Shown here piece by piece: positions 1 through 7,827 of a DNA stretch of 64,000 nt. Both the position numbers and the translations under genes were made by a program. The DNA lies in contig CATZYY010000001.1 of NCBI GenBank assembly GCA_958426425.1, positions 28,318 to 92,317 of the forward strand, in the 5' to 3' direction. The notes beneath the pieces are model-generated. The model ran no database searches and was not told the DNA's origin. It was given only the letters and a program-made list of their open reading frames with translations. Positions within the stretch are counted from its first letter, which is position 1; every line of letters begins with the position of its first letter. The stretch comes from an uncultured Oscillospiraceae bacterium. Its GTDB lineage: Bacteria > Bacillota > Clostridia > Oscillospirales > Oscillospiraceae.

Positions 1-908
1 CCGTTCATCAGCAAAAATTCCAGGGTGTTGTCCAGCATGGAGGAGTCGGACCCGCTCTGGTCCACCACCGGCAGGATCTTGTCCATATCCTCCTCCAGAA
101 TGGGGGAGTGCATGGTCTCCTCCCGGGCCAGCATCCGGTCCACGTTGCCCCGGATGGTGTTGATCTCGCCGTTGTGGAGGATATAGCGGTTGGGATGGGC
201 CCGCTCCCAGCTGGGGTTGGTGTTGGTGGAGAAGCGGGAGTGGACCAGGGCCAGGGCGCTTTCGCAGTCCGGGTCAGTCAGGTCGGCGTAAAACCGGCGC
301 AGCTGCCCCACCAGAAACATGCCCTTGTAGACGATGGTCCGGCTGGAGAAGGAGGGGATATAGGTGTTGACGTTGGACTGCTCGAATACCCGCCGGGCAA
401 CAAACAGCTTGCGGTCAAAGTCCAGCCCCTGGGCGCAGTCCGCCGGGCGCTTTACAAAGCACTGAAAAATGCTGGGCATACAGTCCAGAGCCCGCTGACC
501 CAGCACCTCCGGGTGGGTGGGCACCTGCCGCCAGCCCAAAAATTCCATGCCCTCCTTGGCCACGATGATCTCCAGCATCTTCTGGGCCTGGGCCCGCTTC
601 AGCGGGTCCGTGGGGAAGAAGAACATGCCCACGCCGTAGTCCCGGGGGCCGCCCAGGGCGATGCCCGCCTCCTGGGCGGCGCGGACCATCAGCTTGTGGG
701 GAATCTGCATCATCAATCCCACGCCGTCGCCGGTCTCGCCGGAGGCGTCCTTGCCTGCCCGGTGCTCCAGCTTCTCCACGATTTTCAGCGCGTCGTCCAC
801 CACGCCGTAGGAGCGGCGGCCCTTCAGGTCCACCACCGCGCCGATGCCGCAGGCGTCGTGCTCAAAGCGGGGGTCGTACAGGGGATAGGTGTAGTTTGGT
901 TCCGCCAT
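1..908 (-). CDS. gltB: Glutamate synthase large subunit, N-terminal part (runs off window)
   Basis: Encodes the glutaminase (class II amidotransferase) half of glutamate synthase, which makes glutamate from 2-oxoglutarate and glutamine. Translation from the ATG at 908 gives a short propeptide followed by the motif DACGIG; Cys20 is the expected catalytic nucleophile that becomes the mature N-terminus. Family motifs EHRAGKDASGETGDG and HSRFSTNT...HNGEINT follow. Only about 302 codons lie inside the window. A ribosome binding site (GGAGGGG) sits just upstream of the ATG. It is the last visible gene of a glnA - ANTAR regulator - gltB run on the minus strand, 61 bp after the ANTAR gene, so co-transcription with glutamine synthetase is likely. 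Confidence 0.93.
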   Translation of the reverse strand, partial: MAEPNYTYPLYDPRFEHDACGIGAVVDLKGRRSYGVVDDALKIVEKLEHRAGKDASGETGDGVGLMMQIPHKLMVRAAQEAGIALGGPRDYGVGMFFFPTDPLKRAQAQKMLEIIVAKEGMEFLGWRQVPTHPEVLGQRALDCMPSIFQCFVKRPADCAQGLDFDRKLFVARRVFEQSNVNTYIPSFSSRTIVYKGMFLVGQLRRFYADLTDPDCESALALVHSRFSTNTNPSWERAHPNRYILHNGEINTIRGNVDRMLAREETMHSPILEEDMDKILPVVDQSGSDSSMLDNTLEFLLMN

Positions 909-969
909 TGGAACCCCTCCATTCTCTTATGGTTGTTTTCGCGGAATACCGCGGGAAAGTCCCGGCCCC

Positions 970-1518
970 TCAGCGGGTATAGGTCTCGATGACCAGCCGG
1001 GCGGTCTGCTCCAGCCGCAGCCCCGCGTCCATGCTGCGCTTTTGCAAAAAGCGATGGGCTTCCGCCTCGCTCATGCGGTTGACGTCCATTAACAGCTCCT
1101 TGGCCCGGCGGATCAGCCGTTGGTCCTCCTCCTGCCGCTGGGGCGGGGAGCGGCGGGCGTGTTCCCGCCGCTGCCGCAGGAGCGTGTCCACTGAGGCGTA
1201 CAGGTCCGCCCTGGATGCCGGGACGGACAGCTTGTAAAGGCCATCTCCCTGACAGAGGTCCAGGTTGGCGGCGGAGGCGATTACCAGCACTCCGGTCTCC
1301 GGCCCCAGGTCCGCGGACAGCTGGGCGGCGGTCATGTCCCGCAGACGAAAGCCGCAGACCACGGCGGCGCCCTCCAGCTTGCGGACCGCCCGGATGACCT
1401 CGGCGCCGGAGAAACAGCAGCCCGCCACGGCGTAGCCCCCGGCCTCCAGCAGCCGCAGGATGCGGCGCTGGGCATCCTCGTGGGCGAAGGCGATCACGAT
1501 CCGATCCATGCGCCGCAC
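970..1518 (-). CDS. ANTAR-domain response regulator next to glnA
   Basis: A 182-aa protein with an N-terminal receiver-like half and a C-terminal ANTAR RNA-binding domain (about residues 125-182). The C-terminus shows the typical three-helix pattern: IRRAKELLMDVNRMSEAEA, then FLQKRSMDAGLRLEQTA. ANTAR proteins act by transcription antitermination on leader RNAs. The receiver half is poor: the usual phospho-Asp position reads VVCGFRLRD without an obvious LDxxLP motif, so it may be phosphorylation-independent. It lies between glnA and gltB, 39 bp after glnA. Since the glnA leader contains a terminator immediately after its promoter, this protein is a natural candidate for controlling read-through. 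That link is inference. Confidence 0.85.
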   Translation of the reverse strand: MRRMDRIVIAFAHEDAQRRILRLLEAGGYAVAGCCFSGAEVIRAVRKLEGAAVVCGFRLRDMTAAQLSADLGPETGVLVIASAANLDLCQGDGLYKLSVPASRADLYASVDTLLRQRREHARRSPPQRQEEDQRLIRRAKELLMDVNRMSEAEAHRFLQKRSMDAGLRLEQTARLVIETYTR

Positions 1519-1557
1519 CCCCTTTCCATGTTTCCGCGGCCGTATCGGCCGACGGGA

Positions 1558-2889
1558 TCAATAGGTCACCAGGTATTTCTCCACTTCCCACTGGGAGACC
1601 TGGGAGCGGTACTCCTCCCACTCCCGCCGCTTGCCGGTGAGGTACTGGGCGGTCACATGAGGGCCCAGGGCGTCGGTGATGGCGGCGTCGGCCTCCAGGG
1701 CCCGCAGGGCGGCCTCCAGGCAATCCGGCAGCAGGGGCACCCCCTGGGCCGCCAGGGCGGCGGGGGACATCTCATAGAGGTTCTCCGTGATCTCCGGCGG
1801 CGGCGTCAGCCCCCGGCGGATGCCGTCCAGGCCCGCCGTCAGGCAGGCGGCGAAGGTCAGATAGGGATTGCAGGCGGGGTCGGGACTGCGCAGCTCCACC
1901 CGGGTCCCCTGCCCCCGGGGAGTGGGAATGCGGATCAGGGCGGAACGGTTGCCGGTGGACCATGCCACACAGTTGGGGGCTTCATACCCCGGCACTAGCC
2001 GCTTGTAGGAGTTGACCAGGGGATTGGTCAGGGCGCAGAAGCCTGACACATGCTCCAGCAGCCCGGCGATGAACTGATAGGCCAGGGGAGACAGCTGCCG
2101 GGGGTCCGTCTCATCATAAAAGGCGTTCTTCCCCTCCCGGAACAGCGACATGTTCACATGCATGCCGCTGCCGGCCACGCCGGAGACGGGCTTGGGCATG
2201 AAAGTGGCGTGAAGGCCGTTTTTCTGGGCCAAGGTCTTCACCGCCAGCTTGAAGGTCATGATGTTGTCGGCGGCGCGAAGGGCGTCGGTATATTTAAAGT
2301 CGATCTCGTGCTGCCCGGCGGCCACCTCGTGGTGGCTGGCCTCGATCTCAAAGCCCATCTCCTCCAGGCACAGGCAGATCTCCCGGCGGGTGGACTCCCC
2401 GTGGTCCAGGGGACCCAGGTCAAAGTACCCGGCCTCGTCGCTGGTGCGGGTGGTGGGGCGGCCGTCCTCGTCGGTCTGGAACAGGAAGAACTCCAGCTCC
2501 GGCCCGGCGTTGAAGGTGAAGCCCATGTCCTCCGCCTGCCGTATGGCCTGCTTGAGCACGTTCCGGGGGTCGCCCACGAAGGCCGAGCCGTCGGGATTGC
2601 ACACGTCGCAGATCAGCCGGGCCACCTTGCCGTACTGGGGCCGCCAGGGCAGCACCGCAAAGGTGTCCAGGTCCGGCCGCAGGTACTGGTCGGACTCCTC
2701 CACCCGGACAAAGCCCTCAATGGAGCTGCCGTCCATCATGATCTCCCCGTCCAGCGCCCGCTGGATTTGAGACGCGGTGATGGCCACGTTTTTCATCTGT
2801 CCGAAGATATCGGTAAACTGCATGCGGATAAACTGGATGTCCTCCTCCCGGACCAGGCGGAGGATATCCTCCCGGGTGTATCTGCCCAT
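1558..2889 (-). CDS. glnA: Glutamine synthetase, type I
   Basis: Makes glutamine from glutamate, ammonia and ATP; cytoplasmic dodecamer in characterised homologues. The 443-aa length matches the Bacillus-type GSI-alpha class, which lacks the adenylylation insert. Visible motifs are MDGSSIEGF (N-terminal beta-grasp), NPLVNSYKRLVPGYEAP (glutamate/ammonia site) and NRSALIRIP...RVELRSPDP (ATP-binding region). The ATG is preceded by AAAGGAG at good spacing. First gene of a minus-strand run continuing into the ANTAR regulator and gltB. Expression is probably governed by the promoter at 3017-3046 and the leader terminator at 2956-3006. Confidence 0.97.
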   Translation of the reverse strand: MGRYTREDILRLVREEDIQFIRMQFTDIFGQMKNVAITASQIQRALDGEIMMDGSSIEGFVRVEESDQYLRPDLDTFAVLPWRPQYGKVARLICDVCNPDGSAFVGDPRNVLKQAIRQAEDMGFTFNAGPELEFFLFQTDEDGRPTTRTSDEAGYFDLGPLDHGESTRREICLCLEEMGFEIEASHHEVAAGQHEIDFKYTDALRAADNIMTFKLAVKTLAQKNGLHATFMPKPVSGVAGSGMHVNMSLFREGKNAFYDETDPRQLSPLAYQFIAGLLEHVSGFCALTNPLVNSYKRLVPGYEAPNCVAWSTGNRSALIRIPTPRGQGTRVELRSPDPACNPYLTFAACLTAGLDGIRRGLTPPPEITENLYEMSPAALAAQGVPLLPDCLEAALRALEADAAITDALGPHVTAQYLTGKRREWEEYRSQVSQWEVEKYLVTY

Positions 2890-2955
2890 GGCTGTGTGCT
2901 CCTTTCATTGGCGGCGAGCCGAATCATTTAACGCATTAAAGCGGTATATATTTGG

Positions 2956-3006
2956 AAAAATAAAAAGAGAGCGCAACGGACCCTTAGGGGGGCCCCGTTG
3001 CTCTCC
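2956..3006 (-). promoter_or_regulatory. Terminator-like hairpin in glnA leader (probable attenuator)
   Basis: On the minus strand the predicted transcript starts near 3010 and almost at once forms a long imperfect stem (GCAACGG/CCGTTGC core, extended outside by GAGA/TCTC and inside by CCC/GGG), followed by TTTTTATTTTT. This is a full intrinsic terminator placed between the glnA promoter and the glnA ATG at 2889. Termination here would block glnA unless read-through is allowed. Confidence 0.75.
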
Positions 3007-3016
3007 CTTGGGCAGG

Positions 3017-3046
3017 ATTATACCGTTGAAAAGCCCGCCCTGTCAA
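3017..3046 (-). promoter_or_regulatory. Consensus promoter for glnA
   Basis: Minus strand: TTGACA at 3046-3041 and TATAAT at 3022-3017 with an 18-bp spacer, both perfect sigma-A hexamers. The -35 box overlaps the 3' arm of the spoVAD terminator hairpin. Confidence 0.85.
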
Positions 3047-3071
3047 CGTTTTCCACGGCTTCAGGGCGGGC
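3029..3071 (-). terminator. Terminator downstream of spoVAD
   Basis: A perfect 10-bp inverted repeat (GCCCGCCCTG / CAGGGCGGGC; arms 3062-3071 and 3033-3042) with a 19-nt loop, followed by TTTTC on the minus strand. It shares its 3' arm and loop with the glnA promoter -35 region. Confidence 0.7.
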
Positions 3072-3169
3072 GGGGGTTGGATTTTATGGGTTTTTCTAAA
3101 ATGGGAGGGAACAGAAAAAACACCTTTGTGCAATTTTCCACAGGGAATTTTGTTCTCGAACAGAAAACA

Positions 3170-4186
3170 TTACTTCTCCGTGGAGAGACAGACCGCGTGG
3201 CAGATGCCGGGGATGGACTCCCCCTGACAGGCGGAGATGGGGGAGAGCAGGGCCCCGGTGGGGGCAAAGAGCACCCGGCGCCACCGCCCCGCGCGCATGC
3301 CGGAGAGTAGGTAGCCGTTGAGCACCGACGCCGAGCAGCCGCAGCCGGAGGCGCCGGCGTGCATGTCCTGCTGCTTTCGGTCATAGAGCAGCAGCCCGCA
3401 GTCCTGAAAGTGGGGGCCCATGTCGATGCCGTCCCGGGTAAAGAAGTCCCGGACGATGGCGTGGCCAAGTTCGCCCAGGTCTCCGGTGACGATGAGATCA
3501 AAGTCCTTGGGGCCGGTGCCGGTGTCGCGGAAGAAGGCAGAGAGGGTGTCGTAGGCGGCAGGGGCCATGGCGGCGCCCATGTTGTTGGCGTCGGGGATGC
3601 CCTTGTCCACAATGCGGCCGCAGGTGACGTGGGTGACGTAGGGGCCCGGCCCCTCCCGGTCCAGGATGGTGCAGCCGGCGGCAGTGGCGGTCCACTGGGC
3701 GGTGGGAGGCCGCTGGTTGCCGTAGGGTACCGGCATCCGGTACTGCCGCTCGGCGGTGCAGTAGTGGGAGGAGGTCATGGCGGCGCAGCGGCGGGCAAAG
3801 CCGCCGTCGATCAGCATGGCCGCCAGAGACAGGGATTCGCCCATGGTGGAGCAGGCGCCGTAGAGGCCAAAGAAGGGGATGCCGAAGTCCCGCAGGCCGA
3901 AGGAGGAGCCGATGCACTGGTTCAAGAGGTCTCCCGCCAGTACGTAGTCCAGGTCCTCCGGTTTCAGCTGCGCCTTCTCCAGGGCCTGCCGCAGCACCGC
4001 CTGCTGCATGGCGGACTCCGCCTTCTCCCAGGTTTTCTCTCCAAAGAAGGAGTCCTGCTCCAGTCGGTCGAAGTGGTCCGCCAAGGGGCCCTTGCCCTCA
4101 AATTTTCCCCCGATGTTGGAGAAGGCCAGCACGGAGGGGGGGTGGGCCAGGGCCACGGTCCGGCTGCCCAGGCGTTTTTCATTCAT
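3170..4186 (-). CDS. spoVAD: Stage V sporulation protein AD
   Basis: A 338-aa SpoVAD-family protein with the thiolase-like fold, needed for dipicolinic acid uptake into forespores in Bacillus and Clostridium. It shows the conserved blocks FSNIGGKFEGKGPLAD near the N-terminus, YGACSTMGESL in the middle and GASGCGCSASVLNGY near the C-terminus. The ATG at 4186 follows AAGGCGG. It stands alone: neither spoVAC nor spoVAE is adjacent. It indicates an endospore-former. I see no clear sigma-G promoter in the short upstream gap. Confidence 0.93.
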   Translation of the reverse strand: MNEKRLGSRTVALAHPPSVLAFSNIGGKFEGKGPLADHFDRLEQDSFFGEKTWEKAESAMQQAVLRQALEKAQLKPEDLDYVLAGDLLNQCIGSSFGLRDFGIPFFGLYGACSTMGESLSLAAMLIDGGFARRCAAMTSSHYCTAERQYRMPVPYGNQRPPTAQWTATAAGCTILDREGPGPYVTHVTCGRIVDKGIPDANNMGAAMAPAAYDTLSAFFRDTGTGPKDFDLIVTGDLGELGHAIVRDFFTRDGIDMGPHFQDCGLLLYDRKQQDMHAGASGCGCSASVLNGYLLSGMRAGRWRRVLFAPTGALLSPISACQGESIPGICHAVCLSTEK

Positions 4187-4237
4187 GGTGTCGCCGCCTT
4201 TTCGTAAAAGTTTTCCATAGCTTGTCCAAAAGGCGGC

Positions 4238-4268
4238 AAAAATATAAAGCCCGGCTTTTGCCGGGCTT
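4238..4268 (-). terminator. Terminator after zinc-ribbon membrane protein
   Basis: Nine-bp stem (AAGCCCGGC at 4247-4255, GCCGGGCTT at 4260-4268) with a 4-nt loop, followed on the minus strand by TTTATATTTTT. Confidence 0.85.
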
Positions 4269-4278
4269 CAGACAGTGC

Positions 4279-4713
4279 TCAAAGAGCGGGGGCTTCATCG
4301 TCATAGACGAAGGGGAGCTTGCAGGAATAGCACAGGTTCCGGTTGCCCTGCTGCCGCTTGCCGCAGCGGGGGCAGGAGATAAGCTCCCGGGTCCGGGTGG
4401 CGAACCGGGCGGGCTCGCCCGGCGGCGGAGGCGGGGAAGCGGGCGGCTGCACTGAGGCGGGTTCGGCCTCTGGGGCGGTCTGCGGTTTCTGGGCCTGCTC
4501 CAGCTGGGCAATCCGCTGCCGCAGGGCGGCGATCTCCTGATCCCGCTGGTACAGCTCCGCCTGCTCCGCGTTTCGGTCCGGCAGAAGCAGCAGCACCGCA
4601 AGGGCGATCACGGAGCCCAGAGCTCCCGCCAGAATGCAGAGCCCCAGGGAATATCCCTTGGAGCTGCCCAGTACGGCGCACAGAATAATCATTGCAATCC
4701 ACAAAATAAGCAT
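4279..4713 (-). CDS. Membrane protein with C-terminal zinc ribbon
   Basis: A 144-aa protein of unknown function. Two hydrophobic segments (about residues 2-17 and 23-46) come first, then a short coiled coil (AELYQRDQEIAALRQRIAQLE), a Pro-rich linker and a C-terminal zinc ribbon with CPRCGKRQ and CYSCKLPF (two CxxC knuckles). The ribbon closely resembles that of the next gene upstream (4768-5139), so the two are tandem paralogues: one membrane-anchored, one soluble. Closed by a good terminator at 4238-4268. Confidence 0.75.
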   Translation of the reverse strand: MLILWIAMIILCAVLGSSKGYSLGLCILAGALGSVIALAVLLLLPDRNAEQAELYQRDQEIAALRQRIAQLEQAQKPQTAPEAEPASVQPPASPPPPPGEPARFATRTRELISCPRCGKRQQGNRNLCYSCKLPFVYDDEAPAL

Positions 4714-4767
4714 GGAACAGGCACCTCCTGATTTTGCGAAAACTGCGGTGGACAGACTGCCCGCCTG

Positions 4768-5139
4768 TTATTCGTTTTCGTATTGGAAGGGCAGGCCGCA
4801 GGCGTAGCAGAAGTTCCGGTCGCCCCGCTGACGCCGGCCGCACCGGGGACAGGCCACGGTCTCCAGGGTCCGAGCGGGGAAACGGGCGGGGGTGTCCGGG
4901 GGCGGGGCCTCCGGCTGGGCCGGCATAGGCGGCAGAATGCCGCGCTCCGACAGAATTTTCTCCAGGGCCAGCAGCTGGTTTTCCAGCTCAGTGATGCGCT
5001 TTTTCAGGGACTGGATCTCCTTGTCCTGCCGCTGGTCCGTGGCGTAGGAGCTGTTGGCGGCAGATTCCAGTTCCTCCTGCTTGTCCAGCATCTCCGCGTG
5101 GAGAAACAGGTCCGGCTTCAGATACCAGGGAAAGCCCAC
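4768..5139 (-). CDS. Soluble coiled-coil/zinc-ribbon protein, paralogue of neighbour
   Basis: Unknown function; 123 aa from the GTG at 5139. A coiled coil (about residues 20-60) and Pro-rich linker lead to a zinc ribbon (CPRCGRRQ...CYACGLPF) like that of the adjacent protein. I prefer GTG 5139 because AAGGAGG lies 9 nt upstream. The earlier ATG at 5169 has no ribosome binding site and would coincide with the transcription start predicted from the TAAAAT box at 5181-5176. Confidence 0.65.
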   Translation of the reverse strand: MGFPWYLKPDLFLHAEMLDKQEELESAANSSYATDQRQDKEIQSLKKRITELENQLLALEKILSERGILPPMPAQPEAPPPDTPARFPARTLETVACPRCGRRQRGDRNFCYACGLPFQYENE

Positions 5140-5259
5140 GGCATTCGCCTCCTTCATCGTGCATTGCATACGTTGATTTTACCACAGGAGGCGGAAGTTG
5201 AAAAGAACTTCCGGTCAGAGAAAAGAGGGTTAGGCCTCTCTAATGTTTCAAAATCCCCC

Positions 5260-5288
5260 TGTACATTCGGCCCGTTCCGTGGTACAAT
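5260..5288 (+). promoter_or_regulatory. Promoter for Cys-rich protein at 5333
   Basis: TGTACA (5260-5265), 17-bp spacer, TACAAT (5283-5288). The predicted start near 5295 excludes the upstream in-frame ATG at 5243 and supports initiation at 5333. Confidence 0.55.
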
Positions 5289-5332
5289 TACCGCTTAATG
5301 AACAGATTCGGAAGGAACGGGAGGCGCGATAC

Positions 5333-5935
5333 ATGAGCGAGGAGATGCGGACCTTTGGCTACCTCTGTCCGGAGTGCGGAAAGCCCGTGATGGCGGCCCG
5401 GTCGGTGTTCGCCCTGGAGGCCTCCAACGCCCAGGTGGAGTGCCCGTGCGGAAAGTCGGCCCTGACGGTGACCTTTGACGGGGAGCGCTACCGGCTCAGC
5501 GTGCCCTGCGGATTGTGCGGCGAGACCCACGAGGCGGTGTGCCCGCCGGAGCGGGTGCTGGAGGGCGGTACGGCCCTGGCCTGCGCCCGGACCAAGCAGT
5601 TCTGCTGCTTTATCGGAGACGAGGGCACCGTGGAAAAGCACCTGCGGGAGCTGGAGATTCTGGCGGAGAAGGAAAAGCGCCAGGAGGGCGAAACCTTTGC
5701 CGACAGCGTCATCATGTATGAGGTGCTCTCGGAGCTCAAGGAGATCGCCGCCCGGCCCGGCGGCATCACCTGCGCCTGCGGCTCCAGCCGCTACGGCATG
5801 GAGATCCGCCGCAGCGCCGTGGATTTGATCTGCCGGGACTGTGGGGCAAAGCTGCGCATCAGCGCCGCCACGGACCGGGACTTGGATGATCTCTGCTGCC
5901 ACATGAAGCTGGTGATTCCCGGAAAGCGGGATTGA
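5333..5935 (+). CDS. Cys-rich probable zinc-binding protein, function unknown
   Basis: A 200-aa protein from the ATG at 5333, which has GGGAGG 8 nt upstream. Five Cys pairs are spread along it: CPEC near residue 13, CPCG near 39, CGLC near 60, CACG near 149 and CRDC near 167. This suggests two or three zinc ribbons flanking a helical middle (residues 90-140, rich in Glu/Lys). It resembles conserved hypothetical proteins of Clostridia; I cannot assign a role. Single gene with its own promoter. A small hairpin follows the stop but has no T-tract. Confidence 0.65.
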   Translation: MSEEMRTFGYLCPECGKPVMAARSVFALEASNAQVECPCGKSALTVTFDGERYRLSVPCGLCGETHEAVCPPERVLEGGTALACARTKQFCCFIGDEGTVEKHLRELEILAEKEKRQEGETFADSVIMYEVLSELKEIAARPGGITCACGSSRYGMEIRRSAVDLICRDCGAKLRISAATDRDLDDLCCHMKLVIPGKRD

Positions 5936-6002
5936 GTGCCCCGGGAGTTATCCCGGCCGGCGCGGCGCTGTCCAGGGTGTATCTGCTTAGGGGCAAATTT
6001 AT

Positions 6003-6101
6003 TATAATAGGCGCCGGGATCTGCCCGGCAGACAGCGCTCCGCCGCGGCGGGGCGCTGATTACCGCAGCGGGGCAATGCCCCGGAAAGGGAGGAGATCGC
6101 C
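6003..6101 (+). promoter_or_regulatory. Structured leader of CDF transporter gene
   Basis: TATAAT at 6003-6008 without a convincing -35, then about 90 nt of strongly structured GC-rich leader: CCGGG/CCCGG, AGCGC/GCGCT and GGGGCAATGCCCC hairpins, ending in GGGAGGAG before the GTG start. A metal-responsive riboswitch is conceivable for this gene family, but I cannot match a known consensus. Confidence 0.3.
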
Positions 6102-7262
6102 GTGGTTACGCTGCTGGCACGGCTGCTGATTAAAGATCGAACGGACGAGGCCCGGACCCGCCGGGCCTACGGCATTTTGTGCGGCGCGGTGGGCATCTGC
6201 CTGAACGTGCTGCTGTTTGCGGGGAAATTTTTCGCCGGGCTGCTGTCGGGGTCCATCGCCATTACGGCGGACGCCTTCAACAACCTCTCCGACGCCGGAT
6301 CCTCCTTCGTGACCCTGCTGGGATTCCACCTGGCGGGGCAGAAGGCCGACGCCGGCCACCCCTTCGGCCACGGGCGGATTGAGTATCTGTCGGGCCTGGT
6401 GGTGTCGGTTCTGATTTTGCTGATGGGCGTGGAGCTGGGCAAGTCCTCGGTGGGCAAGATTCTTCACCCGGAGGCGGTGGACTCCAGTCCCCTGGTAGTG
6501 GCCATTCTCTGCGCCTCCATTGCCGTAAAGCTGTATATGTTCCTCTATAACCGCCGCCTGGGCAGGAAGCTGGGCTCCACCGCCATGGAGGCCACGGCCC
6601 TGGATTCCCTCAGCGACAGCGCGGCCACTTCCGCGGTGCTGATTGCCACGCTGGCGGGCTACTTTACGGATTGGATGATCGACGGCTGGTGCGGATTGCT
6701 GGTGACGGCCTTCATCCTCTGGTCCGGCATCAGCGCCGCCAAGGAGACCCTGGACCCCCTGCTGGGCACACCGCCCACGGCGGAGCTGGTGGAGCGCATC
6801 CGCTCCTTGGTGCTTGCCCACAAGAGCATCATCGGCATCCACGATCTGATTGTTCACGACTACGGCCCCGGCCGTATGATGATCTCCCTCCACGCGGAGG
6901 TCTCCGCCTCCGAGGATGTGCTGGAGCTTCACGATGAGATCGACAACGTGGAAAATGAGCTGAGGGAGAAGCTTGGCTGCGAGGCGGTGATCCATATGGA
7001 CCCCATCGTCACCGACGACGGCCTCACCCAGGAGACCCGGGAGCGGGTGGCCGCCCTGGTCCGCTGCATTGACGACGCCATCAACATCCATGACTTCCGC
7101 ATGGTGAAGGGACCCACCCACACCAATGTGATCTTTGACGCGGTGGTGCCCTTTGGCTTCCGCCTGAGTGACGAGGAGGTGGCCAAAAAGATCCGCACCG
7201 CCGTGCGGGCACTGGACGGCAACTACTACGCGGTGGTACGGGTGGAGCGGTCCTATACGTAA
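6102..7262 (+). CDS. Cation diffusion facilitator (divalent metal exporter)
   Basis: A 386-aa cation diffusion facilitator, probably a Zn/Mn/Co/Fe exporter driven by proton antiport in the cytoplasmic membrane. Metal-site signatures include ITADAFNNLSDAGSS in TM2, HPFGHGRIEY in the following loop and ALDSLSDSAAT in TM5. The membrane domain is about residues 15-205. A cytoplasmic ferredoxin-like domain follows (DLIVHDYGPGRMMISLHAEV), and the roughly 90 residues beyond it form an extra C-terminal extension seen in some Firmicute members. The GTG start at 6102 has GGGAGGAG upstream. Followed by a strong terminator. Substrate cannot be told from sequence alone. Confidence 0.92.
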   Translation: MVTLLARLLIKDRTDEARTRRAYGILCGAVGICLNVLLFAGKFFAGLLSGSIAITADAFNNLSDAGSSFVTLLGFHLAGQKADAGHPFGHGRIEYLSGLVVSVLILLMGVELGKSSVGKILHPEAVDSSPLVVAILCASIAVKLYMFLYNRRLGRKLGSTAMEATALDSLSDSAATSAVLIATLAGYFTDWMIDGWCGLLVTAFILWSGISAAKETLDPLLGTPPTAELVERIRSLVLAHKSIIGIHDLIVHDYGPGRMMISLHAEVSASEDVLELHDEIDNVENELREKLGCEAVIHMDPIVTDDGLTQETRERVAALVRCIDDAINIHDFRMVKGPTHTNVIFDAVVPFGFRLSDEEVAKKIRTAVRALDGNYYAVVRVERSYT

Positions 7263-7295
7263 TCCTACATACCATTCATATGGAAGGTTCCCCTC

Positions 7296-7328
7296 GGCGG
7301 GTCTCCTTTGGGAGACCCGCCTTTTTTT
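7296..7328 (+). terminator. Terminator of CDF gene
   Basis: Eleven-bp perfect stem GGCGGGTCTCC / GGAGACCCGCC (arms 7296-7306 and 7311-7321), followed by seven T. It separates the metal exporter from the eCIS operon. Confidence 0.95.
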
Positions 7329-7400
7329 GCATCTCCGGCGGATTCCGCTTCCATAGCCGCTGCATTCTGCACCCGAAAGGGAGCGTTCGCGTCGGATTCG

Positions 7401-7429
7401 TTGAAGGGAAAATCGCCCTCCGATACAAT
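7401..7429 (+). promoter_or_regulatory. Promoter at the head of the eCIS operon
   Basis: TTGAAG (7401-7406), 17-bp spacer, TACAAT (7424-7429); predicted start near 7436, 29 nt before the first GTG. It is the only clear promoter I find before about 42 kb of co-directional genes. Confidence 0.6.
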
Positions 7430-7464
7430 GGACACAAGCTGGAGTATGGGGTCGGAGGTGGAGT

Positions 7465-7827
7465 GTGAACATCGCCGTTTGTGAGAACAGCGCTGCTGCG
7501 GCGGAGCAGCTGCGGGTCTGGATCGAACAATACTGCCGGCTCTACCATGTGCCTGCGGTGCTGAAGTGCTTTTTGTCCGGCATGGACTTTTCCGCGTACG
7601 GCGGGCGATTTGACATCGTGTACCTCTGCTGCGGCGGCAGCACGGGCTTCTATCAGGCCCGGCAGCTGCGTGCCCGGGACCCGGACTGCAGGATCATCCT
7701 GGTGGATGATACCCAGGAGTATGCCATCCAGGGGATGCGCCTGCACTGCACCGACTTTATTCTCCGGCCGGTGGAGTTCCGCCACGTGGTCCGCAGCATG
7801 AATCTGGCGCTGAGGGGGCGGCTGTGA
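7465..7827 (+). CDS. Stand-alone degenerate receiver domain, first eCIS-operon gene
   Basis: A 120-aa protein resembling the receiver domain of LytTR-type response regulators (MNIAVCENS at the start, IILVDDTQEYAIQGM and DFILRPVEF toward the end, the latter around the conserved Lys position). The phosphorylation pocket is damaged: the paired N-terminal acids are reduced to one Glu (CENS), the phospho-Asp position reads VYLCCGG, and the conserved Lys appears replaced by Arg. No output domain follows. It is probably a protein-interaction module. GTG start at 7465; the stop overlaps the next ATG (TGATG). Confidence 0.6.
   Translation: MNIAVCENSAAAAEQLRVWIEQYCRLYHVPAVLKCFLSGMDFSAYGGRFDIVYLCCGGSTGFYQARQLRARDPDCRIILVDDTQEYAIQGMRLHCTDFILRPVEFRHVVRSMNLALRGRL

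Noticed and set aside
2050..2931. Plus-strand frame opposite glnA
   Set aside because: Shadow of a highly conserved gene.
2967..3006. Canonical two-hairpin ANTAR RNA target in the glnA leader
   Set aside because: Only one hairpin fits between promoter and terminator, and its loop (CCCTAA in one register) lacks the A1/G4 pattern of known ANTAR hexaloops.
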